A model generated the notes under the pieces. It was not told the DNA's origin and ran no database searches. It saw only the letters and a program-made list of their open reading frames with translations. Positions 7,906-16,666 of a stretch of DNA of 64,000 nucleotides are shown one piece after another; within the stretch, counting starts at the first letter, position 1; every line of letters starts with the position of its first letter. A program made the position numbers and the translations under genes. The DNA is from Heliomarina sp018223035 (GTDB lineage: Bacteria > Pseudomonadota > Alphaproteobacteria > Rhodobacterales > Rhodobacteraceae). The DNA lies in the NCBI GenBank assembly GCA_018223035.1, contig JAAEZD010000007.1:168146-232145 (forward strand). Direction: 5' to 3'.

Positions 7906-9099
7906 CTATTCGGCGGGAGAGGTTTTGCCGTCGGTCTTTTCATCCGACGTCTTGGCCTTGCGACGGAACATCTTGCTGAGGCGCTGACCGCCTTCGACAA
8001 GACCGCCGGGCAGGAAGATCACGACCAGCATGAACAAGAGACCAAGCGTCAGGTGCCAGCCCTTGCCAATGAAGGGGTGGACGAGGAAGACGAGCAGGTC
8101 TTCAAGCCCTTCCGGCATGAAAGAGAACCACTGATGCAGGATCGAGTCGTTGATCTTCGAGAAGATGTTCTCGAAATACTTGATGAAACCCGCGCCCACG
8201 ACCGGACCGATCAGGGTGCCCGCACCGCCCAGAATGGTCATCAGCACGACTTCACCACTTGCCGTCCATTGCATCCGTTCGGCCCCGGCCAGCGGGTCCA
8301 TCGAGGCCATGAGCCCACCGGCAAGACCGGCATACATGCCCGAGATGACAAAGGCGGCCAGCGTGTAAGGGCGGGTGTTGAGGCCGGTGTAGTTCATCCG
8401 CTGCTGGTTGGATTTGACCGCGCGCAGCATCATGCCGAAGGGCGAGCGGAAAATGCGGATCGACAGGTAGAAGGCCAGCATCATGATGATCGCGCAGACG
8501 TAGTAGCCGACCGAGAAGGTAAAGGCCCAGGGGCCAAGCGTCATGGTCACAGCGTCGTTCATCTCGGTCCCGAACAGGTTCGGGTATTGTGGCGCGTTTG
8601 CGCCGTCGAGGATGCGCGGATCGTCGAGGGCGATCTGGAGACCGGTTTCACCGTTGGTGACCGGCGTGAGCACCGAGTAGGCGAGGTTATAGGACATCTG
8701 CGCAAAGGCGAGCGTCAGGATCGAGAAGTAGATACCAGAGCGGCGCAGGGAGATATAGCCGATGACGACCGAGAACAGGCCTGCGACAATGACCGAAAGT
8801 ACGATCGCGGGGATCACGTTCATGGTCAGCAGTTTCATCATCCAGACGGCGGAATAGCTGCCGACCCCGAGGAAGGCGGCGTGACCGAAGCTGAGATAGC
8901 CGGTCAGGCCGAAGAGGATGTTGAAGCCGATGGCAAAGATCCCGAAGATCACGAAACGCTGCATCAGGTCGGGATAGCCCGCGTTGAACTGTGCCATCGC
9001 GCTGTCGGTGGGAAACGGGTTCAGGATGAACGGTGCGAATAGGGTCAGGATGGCCACGATGATCAGCAGCGTCGTATCCTTGGCGGTGAGACCGAGCAT
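7906..9099 (-). CDS. Branched-chain amino acid-type ABC transporter permease (LivM-like)
   Basis: A 397-aa polytopic inner-membrane permease with roughly ten hydrophobic segments. The LivM-type motif FGLTGYLSFGHAAFLGVGSYSA is visible in two overlapping pieces near residues 63-85, and the GGAGTLIGPVVGAGF cytoplasmic-loop motif near 290. The C-terminus is charged (FRRKAKTSDEKTDGKT). Four bases separate it from the LivH-like gene upstream. Confidence 0.92.
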   Translation of the reverse strand: MLGLTAKDTTLLIIVAILTLFAPFILNPFPTDSAMAQFNAGYPDLMQRFVIFGIFAIGFNILFGLTGYLSFGHAAFLGVGSYSAVWMMKLLTMNVIPAIVLSVIVAGLFSVVIGYISLRRSGIYFSILTLAFAQMSYNLAYSVLTPVTNGETGLQIALDDPRILDGANAPQYPNLFGTEMNDAVTMTLGPWAFTFSVGYYVCAIIMMLAFYLSIRIFRSPFGMMLRAVKSNQQRMNYTGLNTRPYTLAAFVISGMYAGLAGGLMASMDPLAGAERMQWTASGEVVLMTILGGAGTLIGPVVGAGFIKYFENIFSKINDSILHQWFSFMPEGLEDLLVFLVHPFIGKGWHLTLGLLFMLVVIFLPGGLVEGGQRLSKMFRRKAKTSDEKTDGKTSPAE

Positions 9100-9103
9100 G
9101 GGC

Positions 9104-10135
9104 TTATTCCTCCATCACGCCACGGCGACCCATCAGGCCACGCGGACGTGTCAGCAAGATAATGATGGCAACGAGGTAGATGATGATCTGGTCGATGCCG
9201 GGCAGGACGTTCTTGACCTCGTTCATCGAGGCGAAGCTTTCGAGAATACCAAGCAGGAAACCCGCCAGTACGGCACCGGGCAGGGAGCCCATGCCGCCGA
9301 CCACGACCACCACGAAGCTCAGCACGAGGAAGTCCATTCCCATATGATAGTTTGGGGAGTTGATCGGCGCGTACATGACACCTGCGAGGCCCGCGACGGC
9401 AGCCGCGATGCCGAACATGATGGTAAAGCGGCGGTTGATGTTGATGCCCAGCAGGCCGACCGTTTCACGATCTGCCATGCCCGCACGCACAACCATGCCA
9501 AACGTGGTGAATTGCAGGAAGGCAAAGACCGCGCCGATGATCAGGGCTGAGAAGCCGAAATAGACCAGTCGCCAGTAGGGGTAGATGATGGCATTCGGAT
9601 CGAACCCGAGCAGGACGCCGAAATCGAAGCTGCCACGAAAGGCTTCGGGGGCGGTCGTCGGGATCGGGTTGGCACCGTAGAAATACTTGATGATCTCCTG
9701 AAGCACGATGGCAAGACCGAAGGTCACGAGGATCTGGTCGGCGTGGGGGCGTTTGTAGAAATGCTTGATAAGGCCGCGCTCCATCAGAAAGCCAAGACCG
9801 ACCATTATCGGAATCGCAAAGATGACGGCCAGCGGCACTGACCAATCGATCATCCAAGCGCCGAAACTTTCGCCGAACCAGTCTTTTACGTAGAGGATGT
9901 CCTCGTATTTCGGGTTGCCGAGGAAATCGGTGCCCGTGGGCTCCGATGATTTATGGCTGAGGTTGAAGAGTTTGCTCAGCGTGACGGCGCAGAATGCGCC
10001 GATCATGAAGATCGCGCCATGAGCGAAGTTGACGACCCCCAACGTGCCGAAAATCAGCGTCAGGCCTAGCGCGATGAGCGCATAGGCGGACCCTTTGTCC
10101 AAGCCGTTGAGTAGTTGAAGGATGATGGCGTCCAT
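9104..10135 (-). CDS. Branched-chain amino acid-type ABC transporter permease (LivH-like)
   Basis: A 343-aa inner-membrane permease of the LivH family. It begins MDAIILQLLNGLDKGSAYAL, has the GLTLIFGTLGVVNFAHGA motif near residues 23-40 and the GGMGSLPGAVLAGFLLG coupling motif near 280. An insert around residues 57-90 is longer than in E. coli LivH. It pairs with the LivM-like subunit, 118 bases downstream of the binding-protein gene. Confidence 0.93.
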   Translation of the reverse strand: MDAIILQLLNGLDKGSAYALIALGLTLIFGTLGVVNFAHGAIFMIGAFCAVTLSKLFNLSHKSSEPTGTDFLGNPKYEDILYVKDWFGESFGAWMIDWSVPLAVIFAIPIMVGLGFLMERGLIKHFYKRPHADQILVTFGLAIVLQEIIKYFYGANPIPTTAPEAFRGSFDFGVLLGFDPNAIIYPYWRLVYFGFSALIIGAVFAFLQFTTFGMVVRAGMADRETVGLLGININRRFTIMFGIAAAVAGLAGVMYAPINSPNYHMGMDFLVLSFVVVVVGGMGSLPGAVLAGFLLGILESFASMNEVKNVLPGIDQIIIYLVAIIILLTRPRGLMGRRGVMEE

Positions 10136-10253
10136 GACGTTGCCCCCAATGGTTACTTATCATTGATCGCGCGGCAGGCGGCTTTCGCGCACAGCCAACC
10201 AGTCAGCGCGTCAGGGCGGGCTGAAACCCGCCCTGAACAATGCGATCCGGTTC

Positions 10254-11615
10254 TTATGCGCCGGGGTTGCACTGACCCAGTTCGCCGCCGGCGAACATCG
10301 GGTGATCGGGCTCGTAGGTGACCTGCTCGACAGGTGTGACTTCGACGATTTCCACGAGATTGAATTCGTCCTCGGGATCGGCCGCACCCTTCACGACGAC
10401 AACGTCCTTGAAACACTGGTGGTCTTCAGCACGATAGGAGGTCGGACCATTGCCGAGGCCGTCGAATTCGTATCCCTCGAGCGCTTCCACGATTGCACAG
10501 GGGTTAAAGGTGCCTGCACGCTCGGCCGCGTCCGCGTAGAGCAGCGTCTGCGCATAGCAGGTCTGGGCGGCCTGCGACGGCGGGAAGCCGTATTTCTCGC
10601 CAAAGGATTTCACGAAGGCGTTGGTGCCAGCGTATTTGTCGCCCATTTCGTTTTCGAGTTTCCAGTCCCAGTTCTGGGAGCCGACGATGCCTGCGATGTT
10701 CTTGCCGGCACCTTTCGCCATCAGCTCGGAGTAGAGCGGAACGACGATCTCGAAGTTTTTGCCGTTGGCCTGCTTTTCACGCAGACCGAACTGGACGGCG
10801 TTGGTCAGCGAGTTGACCATGTTGCCGCCGTAGTGGTTGAGAACCAGCACGTCTGCGCCAGAGTTCAGCACCGGCGCGATATAGGACGAGAAGTCCGTCG
10901 ACGCCAGGGGCGTCAGCACGTTGTTGACGGTTTCCCAGCCCATTGCCTCGGTCGCAGCGGCGATGGATTCTTGCTGGGTCCAGCCCCAGGTGTAATCCGC
11001 CGTCAGGTGATAGGCGCGGCGGTCGTCGCCGTAGAGATTCTTGAGAACCGGCGCCAGCGCGGCGGCCGACATATAGGCGTTGAAGAAGTGACGGAAACCG
11101 TTGGCCTTCTTATCTTTACCGGTGGTGTCGTTCGAATGGGTCAGGCCAGCCATGAAGATGACGCCTGCTTCTTGGCAGAGACCCTGAACCGCGACGGCCA
11201 CACCCGAGGACGAACCGCCGGAAATCATGATCGCACCGTCTTTTTCGATCATCGACTTGGCGGATGCACGAGCTGCGTCCGATTTCGTTTGCGTATCGCC
11301 GGTGACGAAATCGACTTTCTTGCCGAGGATGCCGCTGCCGCTGAGCGACTTGGAGCTGAAGGTATTCAGCATGCCGCCGTCGCCTTCGCCGTTGAGATGC
11401 TCGACCGCCAGTTCAAAGGCGCGCAGTTCGTCAGCGCCCTCGTCGGCATAGGGGCCGGTCTGGGGTACGTTGAAACCAAGTGTAACCGTGCTGCCCGTAG
11501 GGGCGTTTAAATAACCGCTTTCCTGAGCGCGCAGGTATGTCGGCAGAGCAAAGCCAGCGCCGGCTACTGCACCGGTTCTCAGCACGCCCCGACGTGTGAC
11601 ATCATATTTGGACAT
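10254..11615 (-). CDS. ABC transporter substrate-binding protein, Tat-exported (HAAT family)
   Basis: A 453-aa periplasmic binding protein. The N-terminus MSKYDVTRRGVLRTGAVAGAGFAL contains a twin-arginine motif and hydrophobic stretch, read here in two parts, suggesting Tat export. The GFNVPQTGPYADEG segment and the VTGDTQTKSDAARASAKSM segment are typical of Leu/Ile/Val- and amide-binding type I receptors. It is first in the operon with the LivHMGF-like genes. The promoter must lie in the 230-base interval shared with the divergent ScfR-like regulator. Likely ligands include amino acids, amides or short-chain acids; none can be chosen from sequence. Confidence 0.9.
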   Translation of the reverse strand: MSKYDVTRRGVLRTGAVAGAGFALPTYLRAQESGYLNAPTGSTVTLGFNVPQTGPYADEGADELRAFELAVEHLNGEGDGGMLNTFSSKSLSGSGILGKKVDFVTGDTQTKSDAARASAKSMIEKDGAIMISGGSSSGVAVAVQGLCQEAGVIFMAGLTHSNDTTGKDKKANGFRHFFNAYMSAAALAPVLKNLYGDDRRAYHLTADYTWGWTQQESIAAATEAMGWETVNNVLTPLASTDFSSYIAPVLNSGADVLVLNHYGGNMVNSLTNAVQFGLREKQANGKNFEIVVPLYSELMAKGAGKNIAGIVGSQNWDWKLENEMGDKYAGTNAFVKSFGEKYGFPPSQAAQTCYAQTLLYADAAERAGTFNPCAIVEALEGYEFDGLGNGPTSYRAEDHQCFKDVVVVKGAADPEDEFNLVEIVEVTPVEQVTYEPDHPMFAGGELGQCNPGA

Positions 11616-11845
11616 GAATATCCTCCCTTTTCGAAAAACGCATCGCGACGCTCCTCAACGAACGCGACACAGGCACGTATGTGCAAATCAAATAAGAGGA
11701 CAGTTCCGAAAACTTCGCAATAAGCCCCTTGTTGTGAACGATAATTTTGTCAATAAATGTACATAGGCGGCGCGCTTCTTGTAAAATTAATTATGTTGCG
11801 ATGCAGAAACCCTTTGAAATTGCCTGACAAAGCGGGGGAGCAAGT
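11616..11845. promoter_or_regulatory. Divergent promoter region: ABC importer / ScfR-like regulator
   Basis: A 230-base AT-rich interval between two divergently transcribed genes, clearly richer in A/T than the flanking coding DNA (for example 11737-11800). It must hold promoters for both directions. A GGGGGAG ribosome-binding site sits five bases before the GTG start of the regulator. I could not assign specific -35/-10 boxes with confidence. Confidence 0.55.
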
Positions 11846-13153
11846 GTGGCAAGAGACACCCTGACGGGCGGACGTATCCGCGAGAGGCGGCTGATCGCGG
11901 GGATGCGTCAGGCCGAACTGGCGCGAGAGGCGGGGATTTCGGCCTCGTATCTCAATCTGATCGAACACAACCGGCGCAGAATCGGTGGCAAACTACTTGT
12001 CAATATAGCCCATGTACTGGGGGTCGAACCCTCTATGCTCTCGGAAGGGGCGGAGGCTGCGCTGATCTCGACCCTGCGCGAGGCGGCCTCGGATGCGGAC
12101 AAGGTGCAGGCGGAAACCGAAAGGGTCGATGAATTTGCGGGGCGGTTTCCGGGCTGGGCGCAGGTTCTTGCGCAGTCGCATCGCAGGATCGCGTCGCTTG
12201 AGCGTACCGTCGATATCCTGTCGGACCGGTTATCGCATGACCCGGACCTTGCCGCTTCGCTGCACGAGGTGCTTTCAACTGCGGCGTCGATCCGGTCGAC
12301 GGCTTCGATCCTTGCCGAAACAGGCGATCTTGAGGCGAAATGGCGCGACCGTTTTCACCGCAACCTGAACGAAGACAGCCTGCGGCTTGCTGAAAGCAGC
12401 AAGACACTGGTGTCCTATCTGGATGAAAGCGACCGGAGCGAGAACCCTGGCAGTATCCCCCGCGAAGAGGCCGAAGCATTCTGTGCCGCGCAGGGCTATC
12501 ATTTTCCGGAACTGGAAGAAGGGCTCAAGACGCCGGAAGAATTGGTCGAGGGGCGATCCGAACTGGCCTCGCGCGCGTCGCGACGGATTGCGGTGGATTT
12601 CCTGAGACAATACCGCTCGGACGCCCTTGCCTTGCCGCTGAAGCCGTTTTCCGAAGCCTGCGCACAGTTCGGGCCCGATCCGGCGCAGCTGGCCGGTGAA
12701 TTCGGGGCGGGTATACCCGAAGTCTTGCGGCGCATCGCTGCAATGCCCGAAACGGTTGTGCCACAGGGGGCGGGGCTGGTGATTTGTGACAGCTCGGGCG
12801 GCATGTTGCTGCGCAAAAACGTCGAGGGGTTCGCCATGCCGCGTTTCGGCGTGCCTTGCCCGCTCTGGCCGTTGTTCCTTGCGCTGAACCGCCCCTTGGT
12901 CGCCTTGCGGCGGGATGTGGTTCAGGCAGGAAGAGGCGGAGCCGGATTTACCTGTTACGCTCAGTCCTGGCCTGTAAATACGCCGGACCTGACCGAAAAC
13001 CCCTTGTACCATTCTGTTATGCTCATCTTGCCAAAGCCCGGCGACGAGGAGCCGGCAAGCGGTACGGTTCGAGTGGGAAGTACATGCCGCGTCTGCCCGA
13101 GACAGCGCTGCATTGCGCGACGTGAACCTTCGGTTTTGCGTCAAGACTTTTGA
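11846..13153 (+). CDS. XRE-family transcriptional regulator, ScfR-like (short-chain fatty acyl regulator)
   Basis: A 435-aa regulator. The N-terminal Cro/C1 helix-turn-helix covers about residues 8-62 (RIRERRLIAGMRQAELAREA, then ISASYLNLIEHNRR). A long middle region with IrrE/ImmA-like segments (about 200-260) carries no zinc-protease HExxH. The C-terminal DUF2083 region ends in a CRVCPRQRCIARREPS cysteine cluster (Cys-x2-Cys...Cys). This architecture matches regulators of the glyoxylate and short-chain acyl-CoA metabolism group in Rhodobacteraceae. The GTG start has a strong upstream GGGGGAG. Its position suggests control of the divergent importer. Confidence 0.85.
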   Translation: MARDTLTGGRIRERRLIAGMRQAELAREAGISASYLNLIEHNRRRIGGKLLVNIAHVLGVEPSMLSEGAEAALISTLREAASDADKVQAETERVDEFAGRFPGWAQVLAQSHRRIASLERTVDILSDRLSHDPDLAASLHEVLSTAASIRSTASILAETGDLEAKWRDRFHRNLNEDSLRLAESSKTLVSYLDESDRSENPGSIPREEAEAFCAAQGYHFPELEEGLKTPEELVEGRSELASRASRRIAVDFLRQYRSDALALPLKPFSEACAQFGPDPAQLAGEFGAGIPEVLRRIAAMPETVVPQGAGLVICDSSGGMLLRKNVEGFAMPRFGVPCPLWPLFLALNRPLVALRRDVVQAGRGGAGFTCYAQSWPVNTPDLTENPLYHSVMLILPKPGDEEPASGTVRVGSTCRVCPRQRCIARREPSVLRQDF

Positions 13154-13250
13154 CAAGCCCGAGGAAGCTTGCCTAGAGTTGCAGGAAAAACGGCAATTTA
13201 TTGCTTGATCGGCGCAGATCTGCGCAGCACTTGGGGAGGAGTGACGATCA

Positions 13251-13624
13251 ATGAGCCGAAGAGTTTTGCTGATCGAGGATGAGCCAAACATCATCGAAGC
13301 GATACGTNNNNNNNNNNCGGATGGAACGTGAACACGCATTCCGACGGGACGGATGCTGTGGAAGTGGTGCAAGAAGCCAAACCCGATCTTGTCATCCTTG
13401 ACATGATGCTGCCGGGCAGGAGCGGCATGGATATTCTGCGGGACCTGCGCGAGATCGTCGAACTGGCCGGTCTGCCTGTGCTTATGCTGACGGCGCGGGG
13501 TCAATCGCGGGATCGGGACATGGCTGAAAAGGCAGGGGTCAGTCGTTTCATGACAAAACCCTTTTCGAATACCGAAGTCCTGACGGCGGTTCGCGATCTC
13601 GTGGCGCAGGCTTCTCGTTCATGA
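13251..13624 (+). CDS. Response regulator, stand-alone receiver domain (interrupted by assembly gap)
   Basis: The gene starts at ATG 13251, after a GGGGAGGAGTGACGA leader, with MSRRVLLIEDEPNIIEAIR. It runs into ten Ns at 13308-13317 and resumes with GWNVNTHSDGTDAVEVV. The acidic pair (ED), the phospho-acceptor Asp in LVILDMMLPG, the Thr in LMLTARG and the Lys in FMTKPFS are all present. There is no output domain after the receiver. The bases shown are not in frame across the gap (374 in total), so the placeholder length is wrong. It overlaps the next gene by four bases and is probably the cognate regulator of the kinase two genes downstream. Confidence 0.9.
13308..13317. other. Assembly gap (10 N) inside the response-regulator gene
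   Basis: Ten undetermined bases. The upstream frame (19 codons ending EAIR) and the downstream frame (GWNVN) are restored only if the true gap is 2 modulo 3. A 17-base gap would supply the six residues usually found at this place in receivers, such as a FLLSRD-like segment. Confidence 0.95.
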
Positions 13625-13911
13625 GTGAGCGGCGGGGAGGCGAGGCACCCCGGGGGCCGACGCTGTTTCTCGAACGGCAGAGCTGCCGCCGCCGCCGCCT
13701 GAGCGAAGTCGCGCGGCTGATGCCGATATTCGGGGCCGGGTTGTTCATGGTGCCACTCCTCTGGCCGGTGGGGGACGAGAGCGAACAGGTCCAGACCTCG
13801 AGCGCGATACTCTACCTGTTCTGCGTCTGGGGCGGCCTGATCCTTGCCATCGCGTTGTTTGGACTTGTGACCAGGAGCTGGGCGAAGTCGGACCAACGTG
13901 AGATCGACTGA
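13621..13911 (+). CDS. Small membrane protein, hypothetical
   Basis: A 96-aa protein with two predicted transmembrane helices (about residues 31-49 and 60-84), a basic N-terminal region rich in Arg (RQSCRRRRLSEVARL) and a charged C-terminus. It overlaps the receiver gene by four bases (ATGA) and the kinase start by one base, so all three are translationally coupled. It may be an accessory subunit of the membrane kinase; no family is recognised. Confidence 0.75.
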   Translation: MSERRGGEAPRGPTLFLERQSCRRRRLSEVARLMPIFGAGLFMVPLLWPVGDESEQVQTSSAILYLFCVWGGLILAIALFGLVTRSWAKSDQREID

Positions 13912-16586
13912 TGGCGTCGCTGAACCTGCTGCTATCGGTCTGCTTTTGCTACGTAATTCTGCTTTTCCTCGTGGCTTTCGTGGCCGACAGGCTGGCCGCG
14001 CGGGGGCGCAGCACCTGGCTGCGTTCGCCCTTGATCTACACCCTGTCGCTATCGATCTATTGTACCGCCTGGACGTTTTACGGCGCGGTTGGATACGCCG
14101 CCCGATCCGGGTTGGAATTCGTCACGATCTATCTTGGTCCCACGTTGGTGATGATCGGATGGTGGTGGGGGCTGCGTAAATTGGTCCGGATCGGGCGTAG
14201 CCACAGGGTGACGTCCATCGCTGACCTTTTGTCGTCACGGTATGGCAAGTCAAACACGCTTGCCATTGGGGTCACGATCCTCGCCGTGATCGGGGTGACG
14301 CCGTATATTTCGCTTCAATTGCAATCAATTACCCTCTCCTTTTCGATTTTCGCCGATGCTGATCCAGGCTCGGATGACAGGGTCGGGGCCACCGTCATCT
14401 GGGTGGCGGCGGGACTGGCAATTTTCGCAATTCTGTTCGGTACACGTAATCTTGACGCAAATGAACGCCATCATGGCGTCGTCATGGCAATCGCCATCGA
14501 AGCGGTGGTGAAGCTCGTGGCCCTGCTTGCGGTCGGTGTATTTGTCGTCTGGCAGGTGTCCGGCGGGATAGAGGCGACCATGGCGCGTATCGATGCCTCG
14601 GAAATTGGCCGGTGGCAGGTGGACGGTGGGCGCTGGGCGTCGATCACATTTCTCGCGGCGGCAGCCTTTGTTTGCCTGCCGCGCATGTTCCAGGTCATGG
14701 TGGTCGAAAACGATGACGAACGGCATCTGAGAACGGCGGCCTGGGCCTTTCCGCTTTACCTTTTGCTGATGAGCCTTTTTGTCGTGCCGATTGCGGCCAT
14801 CGGGCTTGAGCTTATGCCTGCCGGATCTAACCCGGACCTGTTTGTGCTGACCATTCCGCTGAGCCAGGGCAGGGAAGGTCTTGCCATGTTGTCCTTCCTC
14901 GGCGGGTTTTCTTCGGCCACATCAATGGTGATCGTGGCGGCGATGGCGCTTTCGACGATGGTGTCGAACCAGATCGTCATGCCGATCTGGCTCTCGTCAC
15001 AGACCCAGCAGGCGTCCCAGTCCGGCGACGTTCGCAAGATCGTGCTCTTGTCCCGCAGGGTTTCCATTGGCGCGATCATGGTGCTGGGCGTTGCCTATTA
15101 CGAAATGTCGGGCGGCGGCGCGGCGCTGGCGTCGATCGGACTGATTTCTTTTGCCGGGATCGCGCAGATATTGCCGGCATTGGTGGGCGGGCTGTTTTGG
15201 CGCGGTGCAACCCGGCTTGGCGCTATTGCTGGGCTGAGCGTCGGGTTCGGCATCTGGATGTTCTCTCTGCTCTTGCCGGGGCTCGGATCGGGGCTCATTC
15301 CTCAGCATGTGATGGAGCAAGGGCTGTTCGGCATCGCAGCCCTGCGACCCCATGCGCTGTTTTCAATCACGGGGATGGATCCAATCGAGCATTGCGTGCT
15401 CTGGAGCCTGACCCTGAACACGCTGGCATTTTTTATAGTGTCGGTCGCGAGTTTCCCGAACCCGGTTGAGCGCCTTCAGGGGGCGCAGTTCGTCAATGTC
15501 TTCGAACATTCCGCCGGTCCCCGGGGCTGGACCGGGTCCGTCGCGCAGAGCGAGGATCTGATGGTCATGACACAGCGTATTCTGGGTACGCAGGATGCGC
15601 GCGATCTGTTTCAACGCGAAGCTGCCCTTCAAGGGGAGTATGGGCAACTCCCTGAACCGACGCCGGAATTTCTTGAACGGCTTGAGCGACAGCTGGCCGG
15701 ATCTGTCGGGGCGGCTACCGCCCACGCGATGATCGGTCAGATTGTAGGGGGAAGCTCTGTCTCGGTGCAGGATCTTCTGGCAGTGGCGGATGAATCCGCG
15801 CAGATGCTGGAGTATTCGTCGCAGCTTGAAGCGCAGTCCGAGGAATTGAGCCGTACAGCTCGAAAGCTGAGAGAAGCGAATGAAAAGCTGACGCAGATAT
15901 CGCTTCAGAAGGACACATTCCTGAGCCAGGTGAGCCACGAATTGCGCACGCCGATGACGTCGATCAGGGCCTTTTCGGAAATTCTGCGAGACGCGTCCGA
16001 TCTCGGCGAGGCGGACAAACGGAAATACGCGACGATCATCCATGACGAAGCGCTGCGACTGACCCGGCTTCTGAACGATCTGCTTGATCTCAGCGTTCTG
16101 GAAAGCGGGCAGGTCAGCCTTAATATGCGACCGGGGAACGTGAAGGATGTTCTCGACCACTCCATCGTTTCGGCCCTCGCCGGGGCGGACGGCAGCCTTG
16201 ACGTCATACGCGATGAAGCGTCTGAGCGTATTGCGCTGTATTCGGATCTGGACCGTTTGGCGCAGGTTTTCATCAACCTCATCACGAATGCCCTGAAATA
16301 CTGCGATGCCGGTCAGCCGCAGTTGAGGATCACGACAAGGACGGCAGGAGACAATGTGGTCGTGGACATGGTTGACAACGGATCGGGCATCCCGACGGAA
16401 GCGCAGGCGATGGTCTTTGAGAAATTCGCCCGGGTGAGTGCTGAGAAAGCGGGCGGCGCGGGTTTAGGGCTCGCCATTTGCCGGGAGATCATGCAGCGCC
16501 TCGGCGGGGATGTCGTGTATTTGGCGGGACAGTCGGGGGCAGGCTTTCGGGTGACGTTGCCGACAAAGGGAGAAATCAAAGGATGA
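13911..16586 (+). CDS. Sensor histidine kinase with sodium:solute symporter-like membrane domain
   Basis: An 891-aa hybrid protein. Roughly residues 1-500 form a polytopic domain resembling SSS-family transporters (about a dozen hydrophobic segments, with the LGGFSSATSMVIVAAMALSTM segment read in parts). A linker with coiled-coil character follows (about 620-665). The HisKA domain has the phospho-acceptor His676 in QVSHELRTPM, then an HATPase domain with N (INLITNALKY), G1 (DNGSGIP) and G2 (GGAGLGLAI) boxes. The architecture is that of CbrA-type kinases, which couple solute sensing or transport to signalling. It is co-transcribed with the receiver at 13251. The solute is unknown. Confidence 0.9.
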   Translation: MASLNLLLSVCFCYVILLFLVAFVADRLAARGRSTWLRSPLIYTLSLSIYCTAWTFYGAVGYAARSGLEFVTIYLGPTLVMIGWWWGLRKLVRIGRSHRVTSIADLLSSRYGKSNTLAIGVTILAVIGVTPYISLQLQSITLSFSIFADADPGSDDRVGATVIWVAAGLAIFAILFGTRNLDANERHHGVVMAIAIEAVVKLVALLAVGVFVVWQVSGGIEATMARIDASEIGRWQVDGGRWASITFLAAAAFVCLPRMFQVMVVENDDERHLRTAAWAFPLYLLLMSLFVVPIAAIGLELMPAGSNPDLFVLTIPLSQGREGLAMLSFLGGFSSATSMVIVAAMALSTMVSNQIVMPIWLSSQTQQASQSGDVRKIVLLSRRVSIGAIMVLGVAYYEMSGGGAALASIGLISFAGIAQILPALVGGLFWRGATRLGAIAGLSVGFGIWMFSLLLPGLGSGLIPQHVMEQGLFGIAALRPHALFSITGMDPIEHCVLWSLTLNTLAFFIVSVASFPNPVERLQGAQFVNVFEHSAGPRGWTGSVAQSEDLMVMTQRILGTQDARDLFQREAALQGEYGQLPEPTPEFLERLERQLAGSVGAATAHAMIGQIVGGSSVSVQDLLAVADESAQMLEYSSQLEAQSEELSRTARKLREANEKLTQISLQKDTFLSQVSHELRTPMTSIRAFSEILRDASDLGEADKRKYATIIHDEALRLTRLLNDLLDLSVLESGQVSLNMRPGNVKDVLDHSIVSALAGADGSLDVIRDEASERIALYSDLDRLAQVFINLITNALKYCDAGQPQLRITTRTAGDNVVVDMVDNGSGIPTEAQAMVFEKFARVSAEKAGGAGLGLAICREIMQRLGGDVVYLAGQSGAGFRVTLPTKGEIKG

Positions 16587-16666
16587 AGAGGGCGTTGTAA
16601 AGTTAATGGTAACGATACCTGCTTAGACCCGGTGGAGGGGTAACGGCAATCGGCAGGTCGGAGGCA

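Noticed and set aside
7801..9042. 413-codon plus-strand frame opposite the LivM-like permease
   Set aside because: Composition is His/Asp/Glu/Arg-rich as expected from the reverse complement of a membrane-protein gene; no family resemblance.
10302..11510. 402-codon plus-strand frame opposite the binding-protein gene
   Set aside because: Antisense shadow of a confidently identified gene.
12275..13504. Minus-strand frame crossing the N gap
   Set aside because: Antisense to the ScfR-like regulator and receiver; continuity across the Ns is artificial.
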